A stretch of 64,000 nucleotides of DNA from Mauremys mutica. Its lineage: Eukaryota > Chordata > Testudines > Geoemydidae. The stretch spans positions 308,840,781 to 308,904,780 of the forward strand of contig NC_059072.1 of the NCBI RefSeq assembly GCF_020497125.1, read 5' to 3'. The position numbers and the translations under genes were made by a program. This document shows, in pieces, positions 55,380 to 64,000 of this stretch (its first letter is position 1; every line of letters starts with the position of its first letter). The notes under the pieces are model-generated. The model searched no databases. It was not told the origin of the DNA and was given only the letters and a program-made list of their open reading frames with translations.

Positions 55380-57170
55380 GTCATTTTTGGAGAGGCTACT
55401 TCAAAATAGCACCCTGGAACCTCCCTATTCACCACTGTGATATGATTATGATATGCTCGGTACAAAGTTCACCTTGTGAGATATCATTTGAGACGTCATG
55501 ATCTGTTGAACATTACTATCTTGTTGAATTGCGTGTGTTACCACCTGTGACAGACCCAGACCAGTGGGGTACAGGAGTCTGGTAGAGGGCAAATATACTG
55601 GTCACTGGATGAATAGTTTTCTGTTCCCTGAGTGACCAGAGCAGGGGCTGCACTAGAGTAATCAGGAACCTGCTAGAACCAATTAAGGCAGACAGGCTGA
55701 TTAGAACACCTGCAGCCAATCAAGGCAGGCTAATCAGGGCACCTGGGTTTAAAAAGGAGCTCACTTCAGTTTGTGGGGGGCATGTGAGGAGCTGGGAGCA
55801 AGAGGCGCAAGGAGCTGAGAGTGAGAGGGTGAGCTGCTGGAGGACTAAGGCGTACAAGTGTTATCAGACACCAGGAGGAAGGTCCTGTGGTGAGGATAAA
55901 GAAGGTGTTTGGAGGAGGCCATGGGGAAGTAGCCCAGGGAGTTGTAGCTGTCATGCAGCTGTTACAGGAGGCACTATAGACAGCTGCAATCCCCAGGGCC
56001 CTGGGCTGGAACCCGGAGTAGAGGGCGGACCCGGGTTCCCCCCAAACCTCCCAACTCCTGATCAGACACAGGAGGAGTTGACCCAGACTGTGGGTTCCAC
56101 CAGAAGGGAAGATCTCTGAGGTGAGCAAATCCACCAATAAACGCAGGACCCACCAAGGTAGAGGAAGAGCTTTGTCACACATTGTATCTGAAGTTATGAA
56201 GTTTTGCTATGTGTGTGTTACTGAAATATGTTGTGGAGTTGGGAGACACCACAGCTAGCCTTTCTGCACCAAAGGAGCAACTAACACTGGCCAGGCAGGT
56301 GCTGATGGCCCATTAAGAAGAATCCACTCTCCCAGAGATTCCTGAGAGCACACACATACACAGTGGGGGCTACCTAACCTCCATGTCACAACAAGAATCT
56401 TTCTAGCACCTGGAGAGAAAGTATAAATTAAGGTTGAGGACCTCACCACAGTGCCTCTTTCTTCCCCCATCTCAACACCTGGAAGATTATTTGGAAGACA
56501 AAGACATTGAACTGGGGAGATTGGTCCCAGGCAGAGAGGGAATTCAGCCTGTGTAAAAAGAATTGTAAACTGCCTGGAACATCTAGTGGGGTGAGAAACT
56601 GTTTAATTCAAATCTTGCTTAGTCTGTTAAAATTAGAATTTAGCCTGCAATTCTACTTTTATTTCTCATGCAACCAACTTTGACCTCTATGCCTAACACT
56701 TATAATCTCTTAATCTCTATCTTTCTGTAGTTAATAAATCTGTTTTATATTTTACCTAAAACTGTGTTTTTGGTTGAAGTGCTTAGAGAATCTGAACTCA
56801 GGTTAACAAGGGCTGTTGCATGCCCAGTATTCTTTGTTGGAGTGGCGAACTAATTAATGAGCTTGCACTGTCCAAGGGAGTCTTGAGCAGTGTAAGATGG
56901 TAAATTTCTGGGGTGCAAGGTTGGGGGCTGGGATGATTTGCTGGTGCCTCTCTGTATAATTGATGAGTGGCTCAGGGAGCATCCATGCAACTTAGCGGGG
57001 TGTGGGGCTCCACATGCTGATGGCTCAGTGATCACAGCACCCAGAGGGGTTGCTGCTTGTCACTGGCATAGCATTGTGAGGGACAGCTTGGGCTGGAGAG
57101 TTGAGGGAGCACAGTGGTCCCCCAATTCCAGGGTGTGCCCTGGGGATCCAGTCACAACTAAGAGAGAACA
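55380..57170 (+). mobile_element. LTR-like retroelement block with nested LTR
   Basis: The sequence before 55546 (gtgatatgattatgatatgc ... gttgaattgcgtgtgttacc) and after 56179 (cattgtatctgaagttatga ... ggggatccagtcaca) reads as one interrupted LTR-type repeat. AATAAA at about 56733 fits an R-region signal. No internal retroviral genes were found. Limits approximate. Confidence 0.45.
55546..56179 (+). mobile_element. nested solo LTR (634 bp)
   Basis: It begins TGTGACAGACC and ends TTTGTCACA, giving inverted TGTGACA ends. It includes a TTTAAAAAG TATA-like box near 55750 and ccaataaacgcagg near the 3' end as a possible poly(A) signal. The flanking pentamers (CCACC and CATTG) do not match, so no clean duplication is seen. 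Confidence 0.6.
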
Positions 57171-57217
57171 AGTGCTGGAGGGAAGCCCTGAAAACAGACA
57201 TTCAGGGAGGCATCTTA

Positions 57218-57445
57218 GGCCTAGTCTACACTGGAAAAGTTTTTACAGTATAACTATAGCAGTAACCCCTCCTACAGTGTAGAGCCAGTTACACCCACAT
57301 ATTCCAATTTGGTGACAAAAATAAGCTATGCCAGCCAAAGAACTTTTTTGGCACTATAGCTTCGTCTACACTAGGGCTTTAGCTGGCATATCGATGTAAT
57401 TATAAAAAAAATCACTCCCCTACCAACATAGTCATGCCAGCAAAT
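57218..57445. mobile_element. MITE with GTCTACACT ends
   Basis: ggcctagtctacactggaaa on the left and a gtctacactagggctttagc phrase plus tagtgtagg on the right suggest one or two overlapping Harbinger-type MITEs. No clear duplication. Confidence 0.5.
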
Positions 57446-57728
57446 CTTTCTAGTGTAGGTTGATTTTTTTCCTGTTGTCTTGATTTTTGATATTTAGAAA
57501 TAAATCCAAACCTTGCTCTGGACATTGACTCAAGGTCTGTGTGCTCATCTGAGGCTGTGGAGACACTCTGTTTGTGAGTCCGATGCGGGACTAACAAGTG
57601 TAACCATGCTGTTAACTTATTTGTTCTCCCTTCCCAAATAAATACTGGTAAATGCCCTCCAACTGCTCCTGGCTAACCAGAATTACTAATGAATTAAAGC
57701 ATAGTTATGGTGAAATGGATCAATCTCC

Positions 57729-57990
57729 ATTCAGAGATTTTTTTTTTTTTTAAGGCCAGACGGGACCATTAAGATCATCTAGTTTCACATGCATAACACA
57801 GGTCAAAGAACCTCAAACAACAATTTCTGCATCAAAGCCTATAACTTCGGTTGGAGCTACAGCATATCTTTTAGAAATACATCCAGTCTCGATTTAAAGA
57901 TTGGATTTCAAGTAATGGAGAATCCACTACCTCCCTATGTAAATTATTCCAAATGCAATCCTATTCCAAATTTGCACCTAGTTTCTAGTC
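57729..57990 (-). mobile_element. CR1-type LINE 3' end
   Basis: aaggccagacgggaccatta, then gatcatctagtttcacatgc, ttttagaaatacatccagtc and aatggagaatccactacctc, form the inverted CR1 3' end, after a 13-nt T run. Confidence 0.75.
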
Positions 57991-58039
57991 TGAATTTAAG
58001 AGCTCTCTCTCACGTACTTATACGGCCATCCTCACTGTA

Positions 58040-58435
58040 GTATCTGAGCACTTCACAATTTTTACTCTAGGTATCCTCACAACATCCCTGTGAGGTTGGG
58101 AAATGCTTTATCTCAATTTTACAGATGGGGAATGGAGGCACAGAGAGACTAAGTCAGAGGTTCTCAACCAGGGGTCCAGGGCCCCCTAGGGGCCCGCAAG
58201 CAGGTTTCAGGGGGCCGCCAAGCAGGGCTGGCATTAGACACAAGTGGGTTGTGGAGTTTTTATAGCATGTTGGGAGGGAAGGGCTCAGAAAGAGAGAGGT
58301 TGAGAATCCCTGGGCTAAGTGACCTGCATAAGGTCACACAGGAAGTCTCTGGCAGAACACAGAAATGAACCTGGATCTCAAAACCACTAGTCACTAACCA
58401 CTGGACCATCTTCTCCTTGTTGCTATCCATTTTGA
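58040..58435 (-). repeat. MIR-like SINE interrupted by a hAT MITE
   Basis: ttttacagatggggaatgga, then ggcacagagagactaagt, and after the insertion gtgacctgcataaggtcaca and caggaagtctctggcagaac. The MIR core is contiguous once the MITE at 58155-58312 is removed. Confidence 0.7.
58155..58312. mobile_element. non-autonomous hAT MITE nested in MIR (158 bp)
   Basis: The ends CAGAGGTTCTCAACC and GGTTGAGAATCCCTG pair with two mismatches. The 8-bp duplication is GACTAAGT (58147-58154) and GGCTAAGT (58313-58320). The split in the MIR core is exactly at this point. Confidence 0.85.
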
Positions 58436-58559
58436 AGCTACTTGAAACACTTGATATAAACAGGATTGTACTGCAATTACCTGTTGCCTCTTAGAGTTAG
58501 ATAGCTATTGATATGGATCAGAATGTAGGCAATCTGGCCTAGTACTCAGAGCAGGAATC

Positions 58560-58860
58560 CAGGTTAGGGAACAAAGGTGAGGATCAGAACCAGAGCTCGC
58601 TGCCAATAACCAGAGCTGGGGTCAAGCCAGAGTCAGAACCAGGAATCAAAGCTGAGGTCAGATACCAAATGCCAGAGCCAAGAGTCAAGCCAGGGTCAGA
58701 GGCAGGATTGGCAGCTGATGGTGGAACTGAAGTAAGAGCAGCAACTGGAGGAGAGACAAGGATCAAGTATGGAGCAGGAGCACCTTGGGAACAGGAGCAG
58801 GGCAAGAATCAGGAGCAGGTTTGGATGCAGGCACAAGCAGAGTCCAAAACAGCCACAACA
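58560..58860. repeat. degenerate minisatellite / LTR-like fragment
   Basis: Short repeats of the type agagccagagtca / ccagagctggggtcaagcca / cagagccaagagtcaagcca run for about 290 bp. They look like the internal repeat of a turtle LTR. Confidence 0.5.
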
Positions 58861-59497
58861 GGAAATCACTTTATTGATCAGACAACTTTCTGTGCCTCCT
58901 TCTATCTTAAATAGCATGGTTGGACCAATCGGTAGAGCCATGCAATCCTCCAATCAGGGTTCCTGAAGGTGGTGCCTTGGCTGAGGCTACAGTACTATTA
59001 GCTTCTTAGCTCACCAAGTTTTAGCAGATGTTGGGTGGAGGCCAAGAGGCAACTTCTGTCTGGGCATTCTCAGGCCTGTGCCCAAGACCTGGGCTTGTGA
59101 TGCCTGATACCTTTTTTAAAACACATGGTTACAGAATTCCAGCCTTCCTATGCTTTCATATCAATAATATTAATAATGCCACTCTTAGCATTTGTATAGC
59201 ACTTTACATGTTCAAAGTGCTATACAACACTAACTAGCTTACCAACTTAACTAGATTATCAACATTAACTAGCTAATACCTCTGAACACCAATTGTAATA
59301 AAAGGATCATTATTCTTTATTCACTGTCATAGGCATGCATAATGCTTTACTGACAAAAAAAATAAATCTAGCCCACACTATTTCCACAGTCTCAGCTGCA
59401 CCAGTGTAAATACAGAGTAAATGAACAATGGAATTACTCAGGATTTACACTGCAGTAACACTTTCTTTCTTTGGACAACTAACAGAAGTTTCCAGTG

Positions 59498-59770
59498 TGA
59501 CGGGTTCAGTCACGGAGACCCCTTGGGACTGTCACCTGATGTGCTGAAATTACCTCTGAGCCCATTTTCCCTGCCAGCTTGGGACTCCAGAATCCTGTCT
59601 TGTTGAGTGAGACACACCAGCCTGCTACAACCCAGACCCAGGGTCTGGACCATGCCCCCAAAGCTGCAGGCTTTAACTGAAAACTACTTAGCAGGTTACC
59701 TATCTCCAGCACCCAGATGCCCAGTTCCCAATGGGATCCAAACCCCAAATAAATCCATTTTACTCTGTAT
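59498..59770. repeat. LTR-like fragment, partial
   Basis: It begins tgacgggttcagtcacgg, a start like that of other LTRs in the window, and has no matching end. Confidence 0.35.
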
Positions 59771-60054
59771 AAAGCTTATACAGAAAATACATGATGAAGT
59801 CTATATCATCAGTAGTGTATATTATTAGAACGTGTAGGCGTTTGCAGTAATTCTGCAGTTCCATGATTATTTTGTGTGCATTTTTTCCCAGTAGGAAGAA
59901 AGATTAATTGCCGAGATGTGATACAATGAGCAATGGTGAAAGAAATTAACCAAGAACAGTGTTCTTACCAGCCTCAAGCTACTGCAGTTTATTTTGGGCC
60001 ACTTACATTTTTGGAAATGTGCTTGCTTTAATTATATTAATTGAGTCCCAGATC

Positions 60055-60079
60055 ATTTATTTATTTATTTATTTATTTT
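60055..60079 (+). repeat. (TTTA)n microsatellite
   Basis: About five and a half tandem TTTA units. Confidence 0.9.
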
Positions 60080-60148
60080 GCCCAGAGTCAATGCCAGGCC
60101 TATAATTACCTAGGTCATCCTGTGTAATTATAAAAAACATATAGAACG

Positions 60149-60171
60149 TAACCCCTAACCCTAACCCTAAC
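60149..60171 (-). repeat. short interstitial telomeric repeat (TTAGGG-type)
   Basis: The plus strand reads taacccctaaccctaaccc and one more taac; the minus strand has three TTAGGG-type units and a TTAGGGG variant. It is exactly where the homology of the Harbinger relic to its right ends. Confidence 0.85.
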
Positions 60172-60173
60172 AA

Positions 60174-60337
60174 ACTCCTGATTCTCTTTTCTGTCCTGCC
60201 ATTTGGCATTCCCTTTTCTCTGCATTGGAGCACTGCAGTACCTCCCAAAACATCTTTTTTGCTGTGTATTGGGCACTTTCTTATCCAGTGGAGATGTTCG
60301 GCCGGGGTGCATCGGGTGTTCCTGAAGGCCACATCTG
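60174..60337 (-). pseudogene. second Harbinger Myb-like gene, exon 2 remnant
   Basis: After an acceptor gtgcttcag the minus strand has fragments in shifting frames of the basic/coiled-coil exon (KKDVLGG, AVLQCREKGMP, NGRTEKRIR). This is like the exon 2 of the copies at 15759-16132 and 29186-29532, but of another subfamily. It is cut off by the telomeric repeat. Confidence 0.5.
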
Positions 60338-61015
60338 CTGAAGCACAGGGGACAAGGCACAGAAGTGGGATTGTTAAATTCACATGCAGCATTGAAACGT
60401 TTCTGTTAAATATACCTTTTGTAACATTGCCATCACTTTCTCATTGACCATAGCCAGGCACATGTCTTTGCGAACACCCAACGCATGGTGAGTGTTGGCT
60501 GTGGGGGTGGGGTGGTCTACATGGGGAAAAGAGCACTCACTCTGCAAGGGTTGTGGTGCAGCAGACTCGGGAAAAAAATCTAAAATCTCGCACACTTTTT
60601 CACAGGTGGGGGTCATTGTAGCAGACATCTCACTGCTGAGGGTAAGCAGGGAAACCAGGGTAAATCTACTCCATGCTTGTGGCTTCCGCCCTACTCCCTG
60701 TGCTGCTCGCTCGTGTGCCGCTTTTGTCCCTGCACAAATGATTGCCGAATGGCACGGGAAAGTTTCATACAATGGGGGAAGGAACAAAACTGCTCTGCCA
60801 CAGAATCTTCGGCAGAGGATTCCTAAGTACCCCCAGGAAACTTTCCTGGAGATCTCTCTGGAGGATTCTTGTAAGATCTCAGCATGGATCAACACCTTGT
60901 TCCACCGTACCAATGAGCTGCAGAGGGAAATGTCCAGCTCACAGAAACACAGCCAGCCTCCCACATTTCTCTGCCCTGAACCCACCTCCGCACTACACAA
61001 ACCACAGCCACTTAC

Positions 61016-61560
61016 CAGGCATCTCCTCTCCTGCTTCTTGCTCACTGAAGAGCAACTGCTGAGACTGGCTAGACACCTTTAGAGTGGTGAACAGTTCCTG
61101 GCTGCCTGCCCCACCGGGCGACCCTGCCGGGAGCTGCACATCGTCATCTAACTCCACCTCTTCATTAATTACTTCATCCTCCGGGTTAGATCCTCTTTCC
61201 ACCATCTCCAGCCCCACCGTAGTATCCACAGGGCTCTTGGCAGTGGAGGTGGGGTCGCCACCGAGAATAGCATCCAAACTCCTTATAGAACCAGCAGGTC
61301 TTAGGCGCAGCACCGGAGCAATGGTTTCCCTTCTTCACCTTATGGTACGTCTGCTTCAGCTCCTTTATCTTTGCTCTGCACTGCAGCGTGTCCCAATCAT
61401 AGCCCTTTTCACACAAGCCTCAAGCAATCTGCCCGTACGTATCCAAATTCCTATGGCTCAAGCGCAGCTGGGACTGCACAGCCTCCTCTCCCCATATACT
61501 AAGAAGATCCAACAGCTCAGCAGTGGACCAAGCAGGAGAGCCATTTGCTGTGATAAGCCG
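61016..61560 (-). pseudogene. second Harbinger Myb/SANT-like gene, exon 1 (broken)
   Basis: Minus-strand reading: WSTAELLDLLSIWGEEAVQS and QLRLSHRNLDTYGQIA, a stop, then GLCEKGYDWDTLQCRAKIKE, LKQTYHKVKKGNHCSGAAPK, TCWFYKEF. A frameshift follows, and then SLDAILGGDPTSTAKSPVDT and an acidic tail (EVINEEVELDDDV), ending at a donor before GTAAGTG at 61015. It is a full SANT/trihelix with the C(R/W)FY...LDAILGG end. That segment is missing from the two copies at 14151 and 26310. Confidence 0.8.
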
Positions 61561-61964
61561 CCACAGTCACCTGGGAAGATGCGATCAGACTTCTCCATGC
61601 CGAGCCAGCAGGAAATGGAATTTCAAAAATTCCTGGGGTTTCTAGAGGGGGAGGGCGGATGGTTGTTTACCTGGCTGCAGAGCAGTGGAGTTCAAACTGC
61701 TGACCAGAGCGGTCAGGATGGGCATTGTGGGGCACCTCCTGGAGGCCAATTAAAGCGATGAAATCAAGCATGGTGTCTACACTGGCACTTTGTCGAGAAA
61801 AATGTAGAGGAAAAAGACTCTCATCAGGGTGGTTGTATTTTGTTGCCAAACCAGGCATTTTTCCCGGTAAAAGTTGCATCGCAGTGTGTACACATTCACT
61901 GCTTTGTCGACAAAAGGCAGTTTTTGTCAACAAAACTTGGTAGTACTTGGTAGACTAGGCCTTA

Positions 61965-62240
61965 GGCCTGGTCTACACTGAGGGAGGGATCAACCTAAGA
62001 TATGCAACTTCAGCTACGAGAATAGCGTAGCTGAAGTCAATGTATCTTAGGTCAATTTACCTCGCGTCCTCACGGCAGGGGGTCGACTGCCGCTGCTCCC
62101 CCATCGACTCCGCTTCCATCTTTCACCGCGGTGGAGTACAGGAGTCAATGGCAGAGCGATTGTCTACACTAGACAAGATAAATCAATCCCCAATAGATCA
62201 ATCACTACCCGCCGGATCGGCGGGTAGTGTAGACATACCC
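61965..62240. mobile_element. Harbinger-type MITE (276 bp)
   Basis: The ends GGCCTGGTCTACACT and AGTGTAGACATACCC are imperfect inverted repeats. The TTA duplication lies at 61962-61964 and 62241-62243. The interior contains the inverted phrases atcaacctaagatatgcaac and gtatcttaggtcaatttacc, and gtcgactgcc/ccgccgga segments. Confidence 0.85.
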
Positions 62241-62243
62241 TTA

Positions 62244-62980
62244 GAGAGACAAGGTGGATGGGCTAATGTCTTTTATTGGCCCAACTTCTGTTGGTGAGAG
62301 AGACGAGCTTTCAAGCTACACAGAGCTCTTCTTCAGGTCTGGGAAAGGTACCCAGAATGTCACAACTACATAGGAAGTGGAACAGAGTGCCTGTTATCTC
62401 ATCCAGTGCACTAAATGCCACAATAACCATTATGTAGATGAAACCAGACAATCACTATGCTTACCCAGGAAAATGATAGAAGACAAACCCACCACATCAC
62501 CTGTGAGTAGACTAGACACTTTTCACAAAGCAATCACTCCATATCTGACATATCAGTTCTCATCCTTAAAGGAAACCCGCACAGCACTTTCAGAAGATGA
62601 GCCTGGGAGCTTAAATTCATAACTTTTCTAGATAGTAAAAATCATGGCCTGAACAGACACTGGATTTATGACTTATTTCAACAAACTATAACCCTCTACC
62701 AACCGTCCCCCAGCTGCCTTTCCCCTTCCATTTCTTTCCCCCCCTCTCACTGGAGTGGTGTTAATGGGCCACTTCACCTTGAATGGTCCCTTAGATTGGA
62801 ATATGTGCTAACTATTATGCTAAACTATCTGTTCAACCTTGTATTTAGCTGTGACACACTGAGAACCTTACTACCTTTCCCATACTTGAAGAAGAGCTCT
62901 GTGTAAGCTCAAAAACTTGTCCCTCTCACCAACAGAAGTTGGTCCAATCAATGATATTACTTCACCCATCTTGTCTCTCT
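62244..62980 (+). mobile_element. Penelope-like retroelement fragment with inverted ~95-bp arms
   Basis: The left arm (62244-62337) and the right arm (62885-62980) are reverse complements with scattered mismatches. Between them the plus strand encodes YLIQCTKCHNNHYVDETRQS (62390-62450), resembling the start of the GIY-YIG endonuclease domain of Penelope-like elements. Then comes KAITPYLTYQFSSLKETRTA up to 62622, and later frame fragments (GLNRHWIYDL near 62650-62680). Frameshifts are present, so it is not active. Inverted terminal parts are common in Penelope-like insertions. Family assignment is inferred from this and the arms. Confidence 0.6.
62377..62622 (+). pseudogene. GIY-YIG-like endonuclease remnant of the Penelope-like element
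   Basis: The 81-codon frame starts MEQSACYLIQCTKC and contains the VDETRQSL phrase where GIY-YIG domains have (Y)IGETGQSL. The key Gly of YIG is Val-Asp here, so the catalytic core is damaged. The frame is partial. Confidence 0.5.
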
Positions 62981-63016
62981 AACAACATTGCAGTCATTTC
63001 TGTTCGCCTATCAGCT

Positions 63017-64000
63017 CATAAGAACATAAGAATGGCCATACTGGTTCAGACCAAAGGTCCATCTAGCCCAGTATCCTGTCTTCCGACAGTGGCCAATGCC
63101 AGGTGCCTCAGAGGGAATGAACAGAACAAATAATCATCAAGTGATCCATCCCCTATTGCCCATTGCCAGCTTCTGGCAAACAGAGGCTAGGGACACCATC
63201 TCTACTCATCCTGGCTAATAGCCATTGATGGAGAGGGCCACCCGGGGGGGGGGCAAGTGGGGCAATTTGCCCCGGGCCCCGTATGGGGCCCCCATGAGAG
63301 TTTTTCAGGGGCCCTGGAGCGGGGTCCTTCACTCGCTCCGAGGGCCCCGGAAAACTCTTGCGGGGCCCGGCCCCCCGGAGCTTCTTCCACTCCGGGTCTT
63401 CGGCGGGGGGGGGGGTGTCCTTCCAACCTAGGACGGAAGGACCCCCCGCCGCTGAATTACTGCTGAAGCGGGGGCCCCCCGCCGCCGAAGACCCCAGGTC
63501 CCCTGAATCCTCTGGGTGGCCCTGTTGATGGACCTATCCTCCATGAACGTATCTAGTTCTTTTTTGAACCCTGTTAGAGTCTTGGCCTTCACAACATCCT
63601 CTGGCAAGGAGTTTCACAGGTTGACTGTGCATTGTGCGAAAAAAATACTTCCTTTTATTTGTTTTAAACCTGCTGCTTATTAATTTCATTTGGTAACCCG
63701 TAGTTCTTGTGTTATGAGAAGGAGTAAATAACACTTGCTTATTTATTTTCTCCACACCAGTCATGATTTTATAGACCTCTATCATATCCCCCCTTAGTCA
63801 TCTCTTTTCCAAGATGAAAAGTCCCAGTCTTATTAATCTCTCCTCATACGGCAGCTGTACCATACCCCTAATAATTTTTGTTGCCCTTTTCTGAACTTTT
63901 TCCAAGTCCAATATATCTTTTTTGAGATGGGGTGGGGGGCACATCTGCATGCAGTATTCAAGATGTGGGAGTACTATATAGAGGCAATATGATATTTTCT
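63017..64000 (-). mobile_element. CR1-type LINE 3' region, interrupted by a hAT MITE
   Basis: The sequence matches the family at 38868-39295 (ataagaatggccatactggt ... ccttttatttgttttaaacc). Further right, the minus strand reads [20 protein letters not shown] and [12 protein letters not shown] before a frameshift. It extends beyond the window. Removing 63233-63532 (the MITE and one duplication) restores continuity of the family. Confidence 0.85.
63233..63524. mobile_element. non-autonomous hAT MITE (292 bp), GC-rich, nested in CR1
   Basis: The ends GAGGGCCACCC and GGGTGGCCCTG pair with one mismatch. A perfect 8-bp duplication TTGATGGA flanks it (63225-63232 and 63525-63532). The interior has G runs (63244-63252 and near 63404-63416) and ggggcccccatgag/ggggccc segments. 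Confidence 0.92.

Larger units (their letters stand above)
60174..61961 (-). mobile_element. truncated Harbinger element, second family
   Basis: The right end is GTAGACTAGGCC followed by TTA (61962-61964). Inside it are ttgtcgacaaaa boxes (61787, 61911) as the subterminal array instead of TTCGAA. It carries the Myb/SANT gene on the minus strand and ends without a TIR or transposase at the telomeric repeat on the left. Confidence 0.7.

Noticed and set aside
60149..60171. A true chromosome end
   Set aside because: Only three to four units, with ordinary DNA on both sides. It is interstitial.
60380..61045. A 221-codon open frame on the minus strand, the longest in the window
   Set aside because: It lies almost entirely in the intron between the two Myb-like exons of the truncated Harbinger (donor at 61015, acceptor near 60338), has no recognisable domain, and overlaps long frames on the other strand.

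Overview
The window reads as non-coding, transposon-rich vertebrate DNA, most likely from a turtle. That assignment is an inference. It rests on CR1 LINE 3' ends, Harbinger elements with TTCGAA-rich termini, many GC-rich hAT MITEs with 8-bp target duplications, solo LTRs and Penelope-like debris, a mix I recognise from turtle genomes. There are no operons or bacterial signals. The only intact-looking host gene is a single long coding block at 41511-42116, a heptad-repeat coiled-coil protein that matches CCDC70. A broken relative lies about 5.4 kb upstream at 35758-36141. Layout: 1-14,147 is mostly unique intergenic DNA with a solo LTR (342-1204), CR1 and MIR remnants and one hAT MITE. From 14,151 to 31,166 the window is dominated by two copies of the same 4.9-kb Harbinger transposon (14151-19023 and 26310-31166) in opposite orientation, separated by 7.3 kb that holds several other TIR elements. 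Each Harbinger copy has two convergent genes: a DDE transposase cut down by an internal deletion, and a two-exon Myb/SANT-plus-coiled-coil accessory protein. Both copies carry the same three disabling lesions, so they descend from one already dead progenitor that must have been moved by proteins supplied in trans. From 31.2 to 41 kb: an LTR-like block with a nested 5'-inverted retroelement fragment, MIR and CR1 remnants, and the broken CCDC70-like gene. From 41 to 48 kb: CCDC70, a hAT MITE, and a decayed hAT transposase (about 44.8-47.5 kb, minus strand) split by a CR1 insertion. From 48 to 60 kb: intergenic DNA with LTR-like blocks (one LTR nested in another), CR1 3' ends, MIRs and hAT MITEs. 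From 60 to 64 kb: a cluster made of a short interstitial telomeric repeat, a truncated second Harbinger family with a broken Myb gene, a 276-bp MITE abutting it, a Penelope-like fragment with inverted terminal arms, and a CR1 carrying a nested 292-bp hAT MITE. No new defence, metabolic or immune system is visible. The most interesting observations concern transposon biology: the shared lesions of the Harbinger pair, a hammerhead-like motif in three retroelement fragments, telomeric repeats at a transposon breakpoint, and the heptad array and decayed relative of CCDC70.
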